From an uncultured Brachyspira sp. (GTDB lineage: Bacteria; Spirochaetota; Brachyspiria; Brachyspirales; Brachyspiraceae), in contig CAKVCJ010000054.1 of NCBI GenBank assembly GCA_934725655.1, positions 1 to 9,678 on the forward strand: a DNA stretch of 9,678 nucleotides, written 5' to 3'. Each line of letters starts with the position of its first letter. Position 1 is the first letter of the stretch. Shown here piece by piece: positions 1 to 6,677 of the stretch. A program made the translations under genes and the position numbers. The notes below the pieces were generated by a model. That model did no database searches and was not told where the DNA came from. It worked only from the letters and a program-made list of their open reading frames with translations.

Positions 1-265
1 CAATCTCTCCAAACAAATAAGGCTCAGCAACCACAGGAGGAAAAAAATCTACTGTAAATATAATAGCATTATCCTCCGAAATCTTATAAACACCCGCATC
101 ATCTCCTATATCAACATCCGATAAAAGATTAGAATCTACTTTTGTTTTTAATATAGGCGATAATGTCTTTTCAAGCAAATCAGGAGGAATTTTAGCAGAA
201 CAGCCCCCCTCTAAAGCACAAGATAATAACTCAATTTTCTCTTCTTCTTTTTTAATATCTTCCAT
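1..265 (-). CDS. selD: selenide, water dikinase, N-terminal part (cut by window edge)
   Basis: SelD makes selenophosphate from selenide and ATP, the selenium donor for selenocysteine, 2-selenouridine in tRNA, or selenium-dependent molybdenum enzymes. Only the first 88 codons are in the window; the rest lies beyond position 1. The start is ATG at 265-263, preceded by AAGGA with a 10-base gap. The catalytic region reads GGCSAKIPP at residues 20-28. Cys22 and Lys25 match the essential Cys17 and Lys20 of E. coli SelD, and GDDAGVY (Asp56) and VDFFPP (Asp73) match Asp51 and Asp68, all with the same offset of five. Cys22 is an ordinary TGT codon, so this is not the selenocysteine form of SelD. The second cysteine of E. 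coli (Cys19) is alanine here, as in many homologues. It is divergent from the flagellar gene at 422. The family call is firm; which selenium product is made cannot be told from here. Confidence 0.9.
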   Translation of the reverse strand, partial: MEDIKKEEEKIELLSCALEGGCSAKIPPDLLEKTLSPILKTKVDSNLLSDVDIGDDAGVYKISEDNAIIFTVDFFPPVVAEPYLFGEI

Positions 266-296
266 AAAATAAAATTCCTTAAAATAATTAATAATA

Positions 297-302
297 ATTA
301 TA
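297..302 (-). promoter_or_regulatory. possible -10 box for selD
   Basis: The minus strand reads TATAAT here, about 32 bases upstream of the selD ATG, a plausible distance. No acceptable -35 hexamer lies 16-18 bases further upstream, and TATAAT-like strings are common in DNA this AT-rich, so the call is weak. Confidence 0.3.
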
Positions 303-365
303 ATACATTTATAAAAAAATAAAACTAATAATGCTTAATTATTACACTTATTTAAAAAAATTATG

Positions 366-392
366 TAAAGTAATTTTCTTTAATATCGATAA
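366..392 (+). promoter_or_regulatory. sigma-28 (FliA)-type flagellar promoter
   Basis: TAAA at 366-369, then exactly 15 bases, then ATCGATAA at 385-392. The known FliA consensus is TAAA-N15-GCCGATAA, so the -35 core and spacing are exact and six of eight -10 positions match. Transcription would start near 399, giving a leader of about 20 bases that holds the Shine-Dalgarno of the downstream gene. The gene it drives looks like a flagellar chaperone, which independently supports the reading. Confidence 0.65.
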
Positions 393-421
393 TTACTATA
401 TAAACTAAGGGATGGTATTTT

Positions 422-931
422 ATGTTTAATTTATATGAAGAACTTACAAAAATAGAAATAATTCTTAACAAAGAAATAGAAGTCTACAAAATTATATTAG
501 AAGATGAAGAGAGAAAAGTAAACTCTATCATAGATACAAGACTTCAAGATGTGCATATGTATTGCGATCATCAAAATGAAAAAATGAAAGAAGCTAATGA
601 ATTAAGAAAGTTAAGAGAAAATATTACAGATTTGATAATACTAAATAAATTCCCTCACCTTTCTCAAACAGCTACTTTGTCTGATATAATAAGAAAAATA
701 CCTCTAAACAAAACATCAAAAATTTCATCACTTCGTTTAGAGCTTGTAACTTTAATGGCTAGACTAAAACATCTAAATAAATTGGCGCCAAAATTGTTTG
801 ATGAGGCTTTAGACTTTTTTACAGATATGAAAGAAGTATTAAATGAAAGTAAAAAAGTAGGCTACAACAATAAAGGAAAAGAACACTTACTTAATAAAAG
901 ATTATCTGTACTTATAAATAAACAAGTGTGA
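422..931 (+). CDS. flgN: FlgN-like flagellar export chaperone
   Basis: FlgN-type proteins are small helical cytoplasmic chaperones that hold the hook-filament junction proteins FlgK and FlgL and deliver them to the flagellar export gate. This 169-residue protein has no signal peptide or membrane segment and appears almost entirely helical. Residues 5-72 have the family's pattern: a leading LxxIxxxLxxEIxxYxxIL stretch, then a long charged heptad-like helix ending in LRKLRENITDLI. A shorter second helical region covers about residues 100-145. The length is close to the usual FlgN range of about 140-170. The ATG is preceded by AAGGGA at 407-412 with a 9-base gap. A FliA-type promoter lies just upstream and a terminator just downstream, so it is probably transcribed alone. 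FlgN sequences diverge strongly, so the name rests on pattern plus promoter; another small coiled-coil flagellar protein is the main alternative. Confidence 0.62.
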   Translation: MFNLYEELTKIEIILNKEIEVYKIILEDEERKVNSIIDTRLQDVHMYCDHQNEKMKEANELRKLRENITDLIILNKFPHLSQTATLSDIIRKIPLNKTSKISSLRLELVTLMARLKHLNKLAPKLFDEALDFFTDMKEVLNESKKVGYNNKGKEHLLNKRLSVLINKQV

Positions 932-952
932 AAATATAATATAGTATATATA

Positions 953-983
953 AAAAAGCTTCGTATCTAAAACGAAGCTTTTT
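953..983. terminator. bidirectional intrinsic terminator
   Basis: A perfect 12-base-pair stem (953-964 with 972-983, core AGCTTCGT/ACGAAGCT) encloses a 7-base loop. The arms end in A-runs and T-runs, so both strands carry a hairpin followed by a U-tract. It lies between two convergent genes, 22 bases past the flgN-like stop and 45 bases past the stop of the DUF1858 gene, and should end both transcripts. Confidence 0.88.
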
Positions 984-1027
984 ATTTTAACTTATATCTT
1001 TATTTAAATATTTAATTAAAAAATCTA

Positions 1028-1234
1028 TTAGTTTTTAGAACATCTTTCATTTATTTCTTTAACCAAATTATCTATTTTTTCATCATCCATTCCATGTCCT
1101 CGGCATCCCTCTTCAAGGCTCTCCCAGCTTGCAACATGACAGCCTACACAATGAAGACCATAACTCATCATAATCTCTACTGAATCTGGAAATATTTGTA
1201 TTATTTCCCATATACTCATAGTTTTATTTATCAT
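1028..1234 (-). CDS. hybrid-cluster-protein-associated redox disulfide protein (DUF1858 family)
   Basis: This is a 68-residue protein. An N-terminal MSIWEIIQIFPDSVEIMMSYG segment is followed by LHCVGCHVASWESLEEG, the hallmark of the DUF1858/TIGR03980 family found as a stand-alone protein or fused to, or near, hybrid cluster protein and other iron-sulfur or rhodanese proteins. Cys29 and Cys32 form the CxxC pair; Cys44 and Cys65 are extra. The family is inferred to carry a redox-active disulfide, but its partner is not established, and no hybrid cluster protein is seen in this window. The start chosen is ATG at 1234-1232, with GAGAGGA six to nine bases upstream. The frame is open further to a TTG at 1297, but that TTG is the first half of the -35 box, so the longer form is rejected. 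It is transcribed from its own promoter and ended by the hairpin at 953-983. Confidence 0.85.
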   Translation of the reverse strand: MINKTMSIWEIIQIFPDSVEIMMSYGLHCVGCHVASWESLEEGCRGHGMDDEKIDNLVKEINERCSKN

Positions 1235-1268
1235 AATTTTTCCTCTCTTATATTTTTTTAATTCATAT

Positions 1269-1297
1269 ATAATATATATAATATGATTTTTTGTCAA
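1269..1297 (-). promoter_or_regulatory. sigma-70 promoter of the DUF1858 gene
   Basis: On the minus strand TTGACA (1297-1292) is followed by 17 bases and TATTAT (1274-1269). The -35 box is perfect, five of six -10 positions match and the spacing is ideal. The expected start near 1262 leaves a leader of about 28 bases that contains GAGAGGA. The promoter begins only 15 bases past the stop of the TPR gene, so this small gene can be expressed independently of the cluster upstream. Confidence 0.8.
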
Positions 1298-1312
1298 AAA
1301 GTAAAATGATAA

Positions 1313-3445
1313 TTATCTATTACATACTATCGGATAATATTGATTATAATTTTTTATATATTTTCTTAAATAACTTAAATTAAACTCTCCTGTGTTTTTT
1401 AGAGTCTCTTTTTCAATAATTGAAAGTTTTTTTACCATAGCACTGTTTCCAAGTCTTTTATAAACGCGTTTAAAAGTCATAATAAAAGATAAACTATTAT
1501 GATATATTATATTTTTATCAAAAACAGAATCAGCCTTCTCCAAACTAAATCCTTCCTTTCCAATAAGAGCAAAATAAGCATATAATAATAATACATAATC
1601 ATGGCAATTTTCGCTATAAAAATCCACAGCATTCTTAATTAAACTCAATGCCAAAGATTCATTTTTTTCTACACCTATCCCATTATAATAGCAATGTGAA
1701 AGTGCCGCCTTAGAACAAGATGAATGATAATTATTCATTTTTGATATCTCATTAGCCTTATAATATATTTCAAAAGCCTTATCTTCATTTTTTTCTACAC
1801 CCCTTCCAAGCTCATAAGCTCTTCCTATAATAATATAAGAAGGCTCGAAAGTATTGCGTAAATCTATAGAAGTATTAGCCATTCCTATTGCAAGTTCCGG
1901 CGAGGGAGTTAAAATGTTTCCATAAAACAACTCTTTTGAATATATATAGTAGGCAAAAAAGTCATTCATATTTATTGCCATTTCTAAATATTTAATCCCT
2001 TCATTATAATGCTCTTGAGGTATATTGTATATCATTACTTTAGCTATATTTCTATATATTGCAGCCTTATTTAATTCTTCGCTATTTAAAGATATTTTTA
2101 AATTTTCTATTATAGCTTCATAATTATTGGATTTTGTTAACATGAGAGAAAAAGCATACACATACCTTAAATGATACATATCCTCATCATCAAAATATAT
2201 ATCTCTCTCTATTATTTCTTTTGCCGCAGATGCCGACTCTTTATAATCCTTTAATTTATAATAAGAAAAAGCAGCATATAACAAATCTCTAATATCTTTA
2301 TTTGTTATTTTATTTAAATATTTAATAGTCTTTTTATAATCTTCATTTGTTTTGGCATTATAATAATAAAACTCTGATATCTTTTTATAAAACCACTCAT
2401 CAATATCATCATTATGTTTTAATATATCTTCAAACTCATATTTTGCTTTATCAAAATCTCCAATATAATCATATAAATTAGCCTTATAGTATCTATATTG
2501 AATATGTATCTTTTTATCTAAAGCACAGTTGTTTATAATTTTATCCAATAAATAAAAAGCCTCTTTTAAATATTTATTTTCTGTTTCGCTTTTGGTGTAA
2601 TTCTCTCTGCTGATAATATAATCATGCAAAGCCTGTGCCTTACAAAGCAAAGCATTTAATTTATACTTATTATCCGTTTCAATTAAAATATCATAATTTT
2701 TTATCGCATTCAAATAATCTTCTTTACTAAAATACCACTCAGCTCTTTCATAAATAGCATTATAATTTTTATCATTAAGCTCTATAGCCCTATTTAAAAA
2801 AAGCAAAGCATCATAATAAAACTCACTATCAACTCCCTGCCTAGCCAATGCAATAGCCTTTAGAAAATAAGCATCATCATAAAAAGGAAAATCTTTTATA
2901 AGGTCATTAGCCTCATAATCTGCCTTAATTAATATATTTAAATTATAATAACAAAGCCCCCTCTCAAACCTCGCAACTTTAGACTCTTCAATATCTACTC
3001 TCTCAATAAAATCATCATAATACCCTATAGCCTGATGAAAATCAGAAGCATTCTCTCCATTATTTAAATAGCTATTAGCAAGCACAAGTAAAGCATCATA
3101 AGCCCTATTATCTTTTTCAAATAAAACCTGTGCATATTCTCTTTCTTTGTCTACATTGCCTATATCTCTATTTAAATACATTAATCCCCTATAAGCATCA
3201 ATTATATTAGGATCCATTTCTATAGAATGAAGAAGATCATACTCTATATTTGAATATATCAAAGAAAGATTTGCACTTGAATAATCATATTGATTCTTTT
3301 TTAAATCTATAAACCTAAACTTACCCCTCATATAAAAAGCTTTAGCATTATCAGGGTTTTCATATATTAAAAAATTTAATTCTTCTATAGCTTTCTTGTA
3401 ATCACCATCATTAATATATCTATTAATATCTTCCAAAGAATCCAT
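1313..3445 (-). CDS. large TPR and Sel1-repeat protein
   Basis: This 710-residue protein has no signal peptide or membrane segment and is built almost wholly of paired helices. Degenerate TPR units occupy about residues 4-530; clearer ones lie near 4-33, 60-92 (EMDPNIIDAYRGLMYLNRDIGN) and 215-260 (RAIELNDKNYNAIYERAEWY, DYLNAIKNYDILI). Two Sel1-like repeats follow, about 533-567 (GRAYELGRGVEKNEDKAFEIYYKA) and 577-611 (SHCYYNGIGVEKNESLALSLIKNA). Such solenoids serve as protein-binding scaffolds; the partner cannot be read from sequence. The ATG at 3445 has only a weak GGA nine bases upstream. It sits 16 bases after the YggT-family gene, so it is probably co-transcribed and may be translationally coupled. 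Its stop codon lies in a small palindrome, GATAATTATC. The architecture is clear, the function unknown. Confidence 0.8.
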   Translation of the reverse strand: MDSLEDINRYINDGDYKKAIEELNFLIYENPDNAKAFYMRGKFRFIDLKKNQYDYSSANLSLIYSNIEYDLLHSIEMDPNIIDAYRGLMYLNRDIGNVDKEREYAQVLFEKDNRAYDALLVLANSYLNNGENASDFHQAIGYYDDFIERVDIEESKVARFERGLCYYNLNILIKADYEANDLIKDFPFYDDAYFLKAIALARQGVDSEFYYDALLFLNRAIELNDKNYNAIYERAEWYFSKEDYLNAIKNYDILIETDNKYKLNALLCKAQALHDYIISRENYTKSETENKYLKEAFYLLDKIINNCALDKKIHIQYRYYKANLYDYIGDFDKAKYEFEDILKHNDDIDEWFYKKISEFYYYNAKTNEDYKKTIKYLNKITNKDIRDLLYAAFSYYKLKDYKESASAAKEIIERDIYFDDEDMYHLRYVYAFSLMLTKSNNYEAIIENLKISLNSEELNKAAIYRNIAKVMIYNIPQEHYNEGIKYLEMAINMNDFFAYYIYSKELFYGNILTPSPELAIGMANTSIDLRNTFEPSYIIIGRAYELGRGVEKNEDKAFEIYYKANEISKMNNYHSSCSKAALSHCYYNGIGVEKNESLALSLIKNAVDFYSENCHDYVLLLYAYFALIGKEGFSLEKADSVFDKNIIYHNSLSFIMTFKRVYKRLGNSAMVKKLSIIEKETLKNTGEFNLSYLRKYIKNYNQYYPIVCNR
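1658..1801 (-). repeat. repeated 18-base segment marking the two Sel1 repeats
   Basis: The same 18 bases (plus strand TTCATTTTTTTCTACACC) occur at 1658-1675 and 1784-1801, 126 bases (42 codons) apart and in frame. Both encode GVEKNE, the loop of a Sel1-like repeat. Identity at the DNA level, including synonymous positions, suggests a fairly recent internal duplication or gene conversion, although a common AT-rich codon choice could also explain it. Confidence 0.6.
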
Positions 3446-3461
3446 AAGAATAATTCCATTT

Positions 3462-3782
3462 TTATAATATTAAACGAATTACAAACCTATAAAGCATAGT
3501 GATTAGAGGCGGTATCACCATCTGAAGTATAAGCAAAAATACAAGAGGCGATAAATCTATCACACCGATTATAAGCTTATCTCTGAAATTTCCAAAAACT
3601 TTATCTATAACCCCATCCGTAATTCTATAAAAGAAATTCACTATAGGATTATAATAATCTAAATGTATAGCCCCAAAAGCAGTAAGCCAGCTAATAATAA
3701 TCCATATAAACCATATAAAAGAATAAAGCCTTAAAGCCTGCATTATAAGAACATATATAAAATTAATAATCTGTATTAGCAT
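3462..3782 (-). CDS. YggT-family integral membrane protein
   Basis: This 106-residue membrane protein has hydrophobic segments at about residues 5-35 and 76-97. It carries the family landmarks in order: ISW (30-32), YNPIVNFFYRITDG (44-57, matching the usual NP...RITDP) and IDLSPLVFLLILQ (75-87, matching the usual DLSPIVALLIL). It is a single-repeat form like many bacterial and cyanobacterial versions, while E. coli YggT has two repeats. The biochemical role is unsettled; family members have been linked to cell division or envelope proteins, osmotic tolerance and, in plastids, complex assembly. The start is ATG at 3782 with GAGGA close upstream (short spacing). It lies 25 bases after the STAS gene and 16 before the TPR gene, so all three are probably one transcript. 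Confidence 0.85.
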   Translation of the reverse strand: MLIQIINFIYVLIMQALRLYSFIWFIWIIISWLTAFGAIHLDYYNPIVNFFYRITDGVIDKVFGNFRDKLIIGVIDLSPLVFLLILQMVIPPLITMLYRFVIRLIL

Positions 3783-3807
3783 AAATCCTCATCACATATA
3801 ATATTAT

Positions 3808-4140
3808 TTACTTAATATTGTTCAAAGCCTCATCAACATCTTTGGCCGTATCTACTATAGTGAGAAACCTTGTAGCTTCAAATACACTTGTTAATTTATT
3901 GCTTAAAGAACAAAAATAAACCTTCCCCCCATTTTCGCCGGATACCCTTAAAGCAGAAGCTATTAACCCCAAAGCAGAAGAACATATATATTCTATATTA
4001 TGAAAATCAAATACAAAATTTAATATACCAGCCTCTTTTATATAATTAAGTTTTTCTTCCAATATATCAACATTCTCAGATATAATATTTTTTTCTATAT
4101 TAATAATAGCAGTTTTACCCTCTATGATAGTACTAACCAT
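3808..4140 (-). CDS. STAS-domain protein (anti-sigma factor antagonist-like)
   Basis: This 110-residue single-domain protein follows the SpoIIAA/RsbV pattern: an N-terminal beta strand (KTAIINIEKNI), the helix NVDILEEKLNYIKEAG, the strand LNFVFDFHNIEYI, then CSSALGLIASALRVSGENGGKVYF and a C-terminal helix (TAKDVDEALNNI). Family members bind anti-sigma kinases, and phosphorylation of the serine in the DSSGLG loop switches binding. Here the loop is C53-S54-S55-A56-L57-G58: the serines are kept, but the usual aspartate before them is cysteine and the first glycine is alanine. No kinase or phosphatase gene lies nearby. The start is ATG at 4140 with AAGGAG nine bases upstream, the strongest ribosome binding site of the cluster. 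It is first in the STAS-YggT-TPR cluster. Confidence 0.82.
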   Translation of the reverse strand: MVSTIIEGKTAIINIEKNIISENVDILEEKLNYIKEAGILNFVFDFHNIEYICSSALGLIASALRVSGENGGKVYFCSLSNKLTSVFEATRFLTIVDTAKDVDEALNNIK

Positions 4141-4239
4141 TTCTTTTTACTCCTTATATACATCTTTTAATTTTATTATATATAATTAAAAAATCAATAT
4201 TACAGTTTTATGCAATCTAATAAAAAATATAATCAATTA

Positions 4240-5025
4240 TTATTCTTCTTCTAATTCAATTAATATAGGACAATGATCGCTGCCAAGAACATCGCTTAAA
4301 ATATCTGCTCTTTTTATATTGTTTGATATTTCATTATTAACAAAGAAATAATCTATTCTCCAGCCCACATTTTTTTCTCTTGAACGAGTCTTCATATCCC
4401 ACCAGCTATAATGTCCGCCTTCTTGCACAAACATTCTAAAAGTATCCGTAAAACCGCTATTTAAAAATTTTGTTATACGTTCGCGTTCTATAGGCAAAAA
4501 ACCAATGCTCTTCTCATTTTCTTTAGGCCTAGCCAAATCTATAGCCTCATGAGCAATATTCATATCTCCGCATAATATTACATTAGTCTTCTCTTTTAAT
4601 TTTATCATATGCTTAGTCATTTCATCATAAAAAGAAAGCTTATAATTAAAATGTTCTTCAGATTTGCCGCCGTTAGGAAAATAAACATTGAATATAGTGA
4701 ACTTATCAAACTCTAAAGATAATATTCTTCCTTCTCTGTCTGTAAATTTAGAACCAAATTTATTTTTTATTTCTTTATTCGGTTTTAATTTAGTATATAT
4801 AGCAACACCGCTGTAACCCTTTTTTATTTCAGGGTCAGCAGGATTAATAAATAATTGATAGCCTTCTATGTTCCTTAAATCTTCAGGAAGCTGCTCTTCA
4901 AAAGCTTTCGTCTCTTGTAAACATAATATATCAGGGCTTTCTTTTTTTATAAAATCTATCAAACCTTTTTTGTATGCCGCTCTTATGCCATTAACATTCC
5001 AAGAAATTATTTTTAATCTGCTCAT
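4240..5025 (-). CDS. xth: exodeoxyribonuclease III / AP endonuclease
   Basis: This Mg2+-dependent enzyme of base excision repair cuts DNA 5' of abasic sites and removes 3'-blocking groups. It is 261 residues, the usual length. All family motifs are present: ISWNVNGIRA (7-16, Asn10 metal ligand), LQETK (36-40, Glu38 metal ligand), GYSGVAIYTK (70-79), NVYFPNG (113-119, Tyr115), CGDMNIAH (152-159, catalytic Asp154 and Asn156), WRIDYFFV near 222-229, and GSDHCPI (248-254, the Asp250/His251 pair). Spacing resembles the shorter ExoA branch found in Gram-positives and spirochaetes. The ATG at 5025 is preceded by AAAGG with a 6-7 base gap and a perfect sigma-70 promoter. It is separated from the STAS gene by 99 bases without an obvious terminator, so some read-through is possible. 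Confidence 0.95.
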   Translation of the reverse strand: MSRLKIISWNVNGIRAAYKKGLIDFIKKESPDILCLQETKAFEEQLPEDLRNIEGYQLFINPADPEIKKGYSGVAIYTKLKPNKEIKNKFGSKFTDREGRILSLEFDKFTIFNVYFPNGGKSEEHFNYKLSFYDEMTKHMIKLKEKTNVILCGDMNIAHEAIDLARPKENEKSIGFLPIERERITKFLNSGFTDTFRMFVQEGGHYSWWDMKTRSREKNVGWRIDYFFVNNEISNNIKRADILSDVLGSDHCPILIELEEE

Positions 5026-5052
5026 ATATTGCCTTTACTAAATTATTTAATA

Positions 5053-5081
5053 ATTATACTAATATTTTTACTATTTGTCAA
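5053..5081 (-). promoter_or_regulatory. perfect-consensus sigma-70 promoter of xth
   Basis: On the minus strand TTGACA (5081-5076), 17 bases, then TATAAT (5058-5053). Both boxes are identical to consensus with ideal spacing, and the DNA just upstream is AT-rich like an UP element. The expected start near 5046 gives a leader of about 20 bases containing the AAAGG ribosome binding site. Confidence 0.85.
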
Positions 5082-5171
5082 AATCAATAATTTTATGCGT
5101 CAACTAATATTCAAAATGATTTAATATAAACTTTTAATTTTTCATTTAGAAAATATATAAATTTTGATAAA

Positions 5172-5900
5172 CTATTTATTTAAAACCTTATATAAAAACT
5201 CTTTAGTTCTATCATGTTTAGGATTATTAAAGAACTCTTTCGGAGTTTCATCTTCAAGTATTTTACCGTCATTTATAAAAAGTATTCTGCTTGCAACATT
5301 TTTAGCAAACCCCATCTCATGAGTAACTATCAGCATAGTCATGCCATCTTTAGCCAAATCTATCATTACATCCAATACTTCCTTAATCATCTCAGGATCT
5401 AATGCCGAAGTAGGCTCATCAAAAAGCATAATCTCAGGCTCCATAGCTAAAGCCCTAGCAATAGCAATCCTCTGTTTTTGTCCCCCAGAAAGTTTATTAG
5501 GATAAGTATCTTTTTTTTCTACAAGATCAACTTTTCTTAATAAGTCAAGAGCCTTATTTTCTGCCTCCTCTCTGCTATATCCTTTTAATTTCATAGGTGC
5601 TAAGATAATGTTTTCCATTACTGTTTTATGAGGAAACAAATTAAAATGCTGAAATACCATTCCAACCTTTTCTCTTAATTTATTTATATCAGTCTTCTTA
5701 TCTAAAATATTATTTCCATCTATAAATATACTTCCTTCGTTGGGCTCTTCAAGCCTGTTTATACATCTTAAAAAAGTAGATTTACCGCTTCCAGAAGGAC
5801 CTATTATTGCAATAATTTCTCCTTTTTCAATATTAACATCTATACCTTTAAGCACCTTTAACTGATTAAAATTCTTATGTAAATTCTCTACTTTAATCAC
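5172..5900 (-). CDS. glnQ: polar amino-acid ABC transporter ATPase
   Basis: This 242-residue ATPase energises import of a polar amino acid at the inner face of the membrane. All motifs are intact: Walker [10 protein letters not shown] (34-42), Q-loop [10 protein letters not shown] (82-91), signature LSGGQKQR (137-144), Walker [14 protein letters not shown] (157-169) and H-loop His194 in IVTHEMGFA. The FQHFNLFPH and THEMGFA wording is typical of the GlnQ/HisP/ArtP subfamily. The start is GTG at 5900-5898, overlapping the last 8 bases of the permease gene, with AAGGGG ten bases upstream, so translation is probably coupled. It is the last gene of the operon. No GC-rich terminator hairpin is visible between it and the xth promoter. 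Confidence 0.93.
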   Translation of the reverse strand: MIKVENLHKNFNQLKVLKGIDVNIEKGEIIAIIGPSGSGKSTFLRCINRLEEPNEGSIFIDGNNILDKKTDINKLREKVGMVFQHFNLFPHKTVMENIILAPMKLKGYSREEAENKALDLLRKVDLVEKKDTYPNKLSGGQKQRIAIARALAMEPEIMLFDEPTSALDPEMIKEVLDVMIDLAKDGMTMLIVTHEMGFAKNVASRILFINDGKILEDETPKEFFNNPKHDRTKEFLYKVLNK

Positions 5901-6606
5901 TTTCTTTAAGCCCCTTCTCTACCTTTCTCATAAACATCGCAAAAGCAGAAGTTAATATAAGATATATAATCCCCACCGCAATAAGCGGTTCAACTCCCCT
6001 ATAAGTCTGACTAGTGATAATATTAGCCGAACGAAGTAAATCTACCCCCCCAATAAAACCTACTATAGAAGTTTCTTTAATGAGTATAATAAACTCACTA
6101 ACCAAAGCAGGAAGTATTTTTTTAACAGCTTGCGGTATAATAATCTCCTTCATAGAAAGCCCATAATTAAGCCCCAAAGCTCTCGAAGCCTCCATTTGCC
6201 CCTTATCTAATCCGTCAATTCCTGCCCTTATAATCTCTGCAACATAAGCAGCCGAATTAATACCAAAAGCTATAGAAGCTATAATAAATATAGGAACATC
6301 CCTTAAAGAACCTACAAATATAACATTAGCCCAAATCATTAGCTGAACAACCGCAGGAGTCCCCCTTATAACATGAACATATCCAAATGCTAATCTTGAT
6401 ATAGGATTAAATGTTTCAAGCCCCTTAATATTCTTAAAAGGATAAATATGTGATAGTTCCATTAAAGCTACTACAATACCAAGTACAATACCTATCAATG
6501 TGGCACATAAAGTTGTACCTATAGAAAATAAAAGCCCATTAACCATATACATATATCTATGGTTGGCAATAAATACTTCTTTAAGCAGCTCTAAATATTC
6601 ACTCAT
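5893..6606 (-). CDS. glnP: polar amino-acid ABC transporter permease
   Basis: This 237-residue inner-membrane permease is of the HisMQ/GlnP type, probably acting as a homodimer because only one permease gene is present. Hydrophobic segments lie at about 22-51, 75-98, 104-125, 165-187 and 205-227. VIRGTP (79-84) and the EAA loop at 139-160 ([20 protein letters not shown]), which docks on the ATPase, are both present. The stretch between the first two membrane segments (about 52-74) is somewhat longer than in typical GlnP. The ATG at 6606 has AAGGG about eleven bases upstream. It follows the binding-protein gene after 71 AT-rich bases without a clear hairpin and overlaps glnQ by 8 bases. Confidence 0.92.
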   Translation of the reverse strand: MSEYLELLKEVFIANHRYMYMVNGLLFSIGTTLCATLIGIVLGIVVALMELSHIYPFKNIKGLETFNPISRLAFGYVHVIRGTPAVVQLMIWANVIFVGSLRDVPIFIIASIAFGINSAAYVAEIIRAGIDGLDKGQMEASRALGLNYGLSMKEIIIPQAVKKILPALVSEFIILIKETSIVGFIGGVDLLRSANIITSQTYRGVEPLIAVGIIYLILTSAFAMFMRKVEKGLKESD

Positions 6607-6677
6607 CTATATATTTCCCTTATTTTTCTTAAATACACAAATATTATATACACGCAAGCTTTATATATATATTTTTA

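Noticed and set aside
1235..1297. 21-codon upstream extension of the DUF1858 gene from a TTG
   Set aside because: The TTG is part of the TTGACA -35 box and the extension runs through the promoter; a well-placed GAGAGGA favours the ATG at 1234.
1308..1317. Palindrome GATAATTATC at the stop of the TPR gene as a terminator
   Set aside because: It has no loop, almost no G-C pairs and no immediate U-tract.
4141..4239. Promoter for the STAS-YggT-TPR cluster
   Set aside because: A TATAAT-like string is present on the minus strand but no acceptable -35 sits 16-18 bases from it; transcription could instead read through from xth. The 99 bases hold no other clear signal.
5214..5402. 62-codon open frame on the plus strand
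   Set aside because: It lies wholly antisense within the clearly functional ATPase gene and has no recognisable motif.
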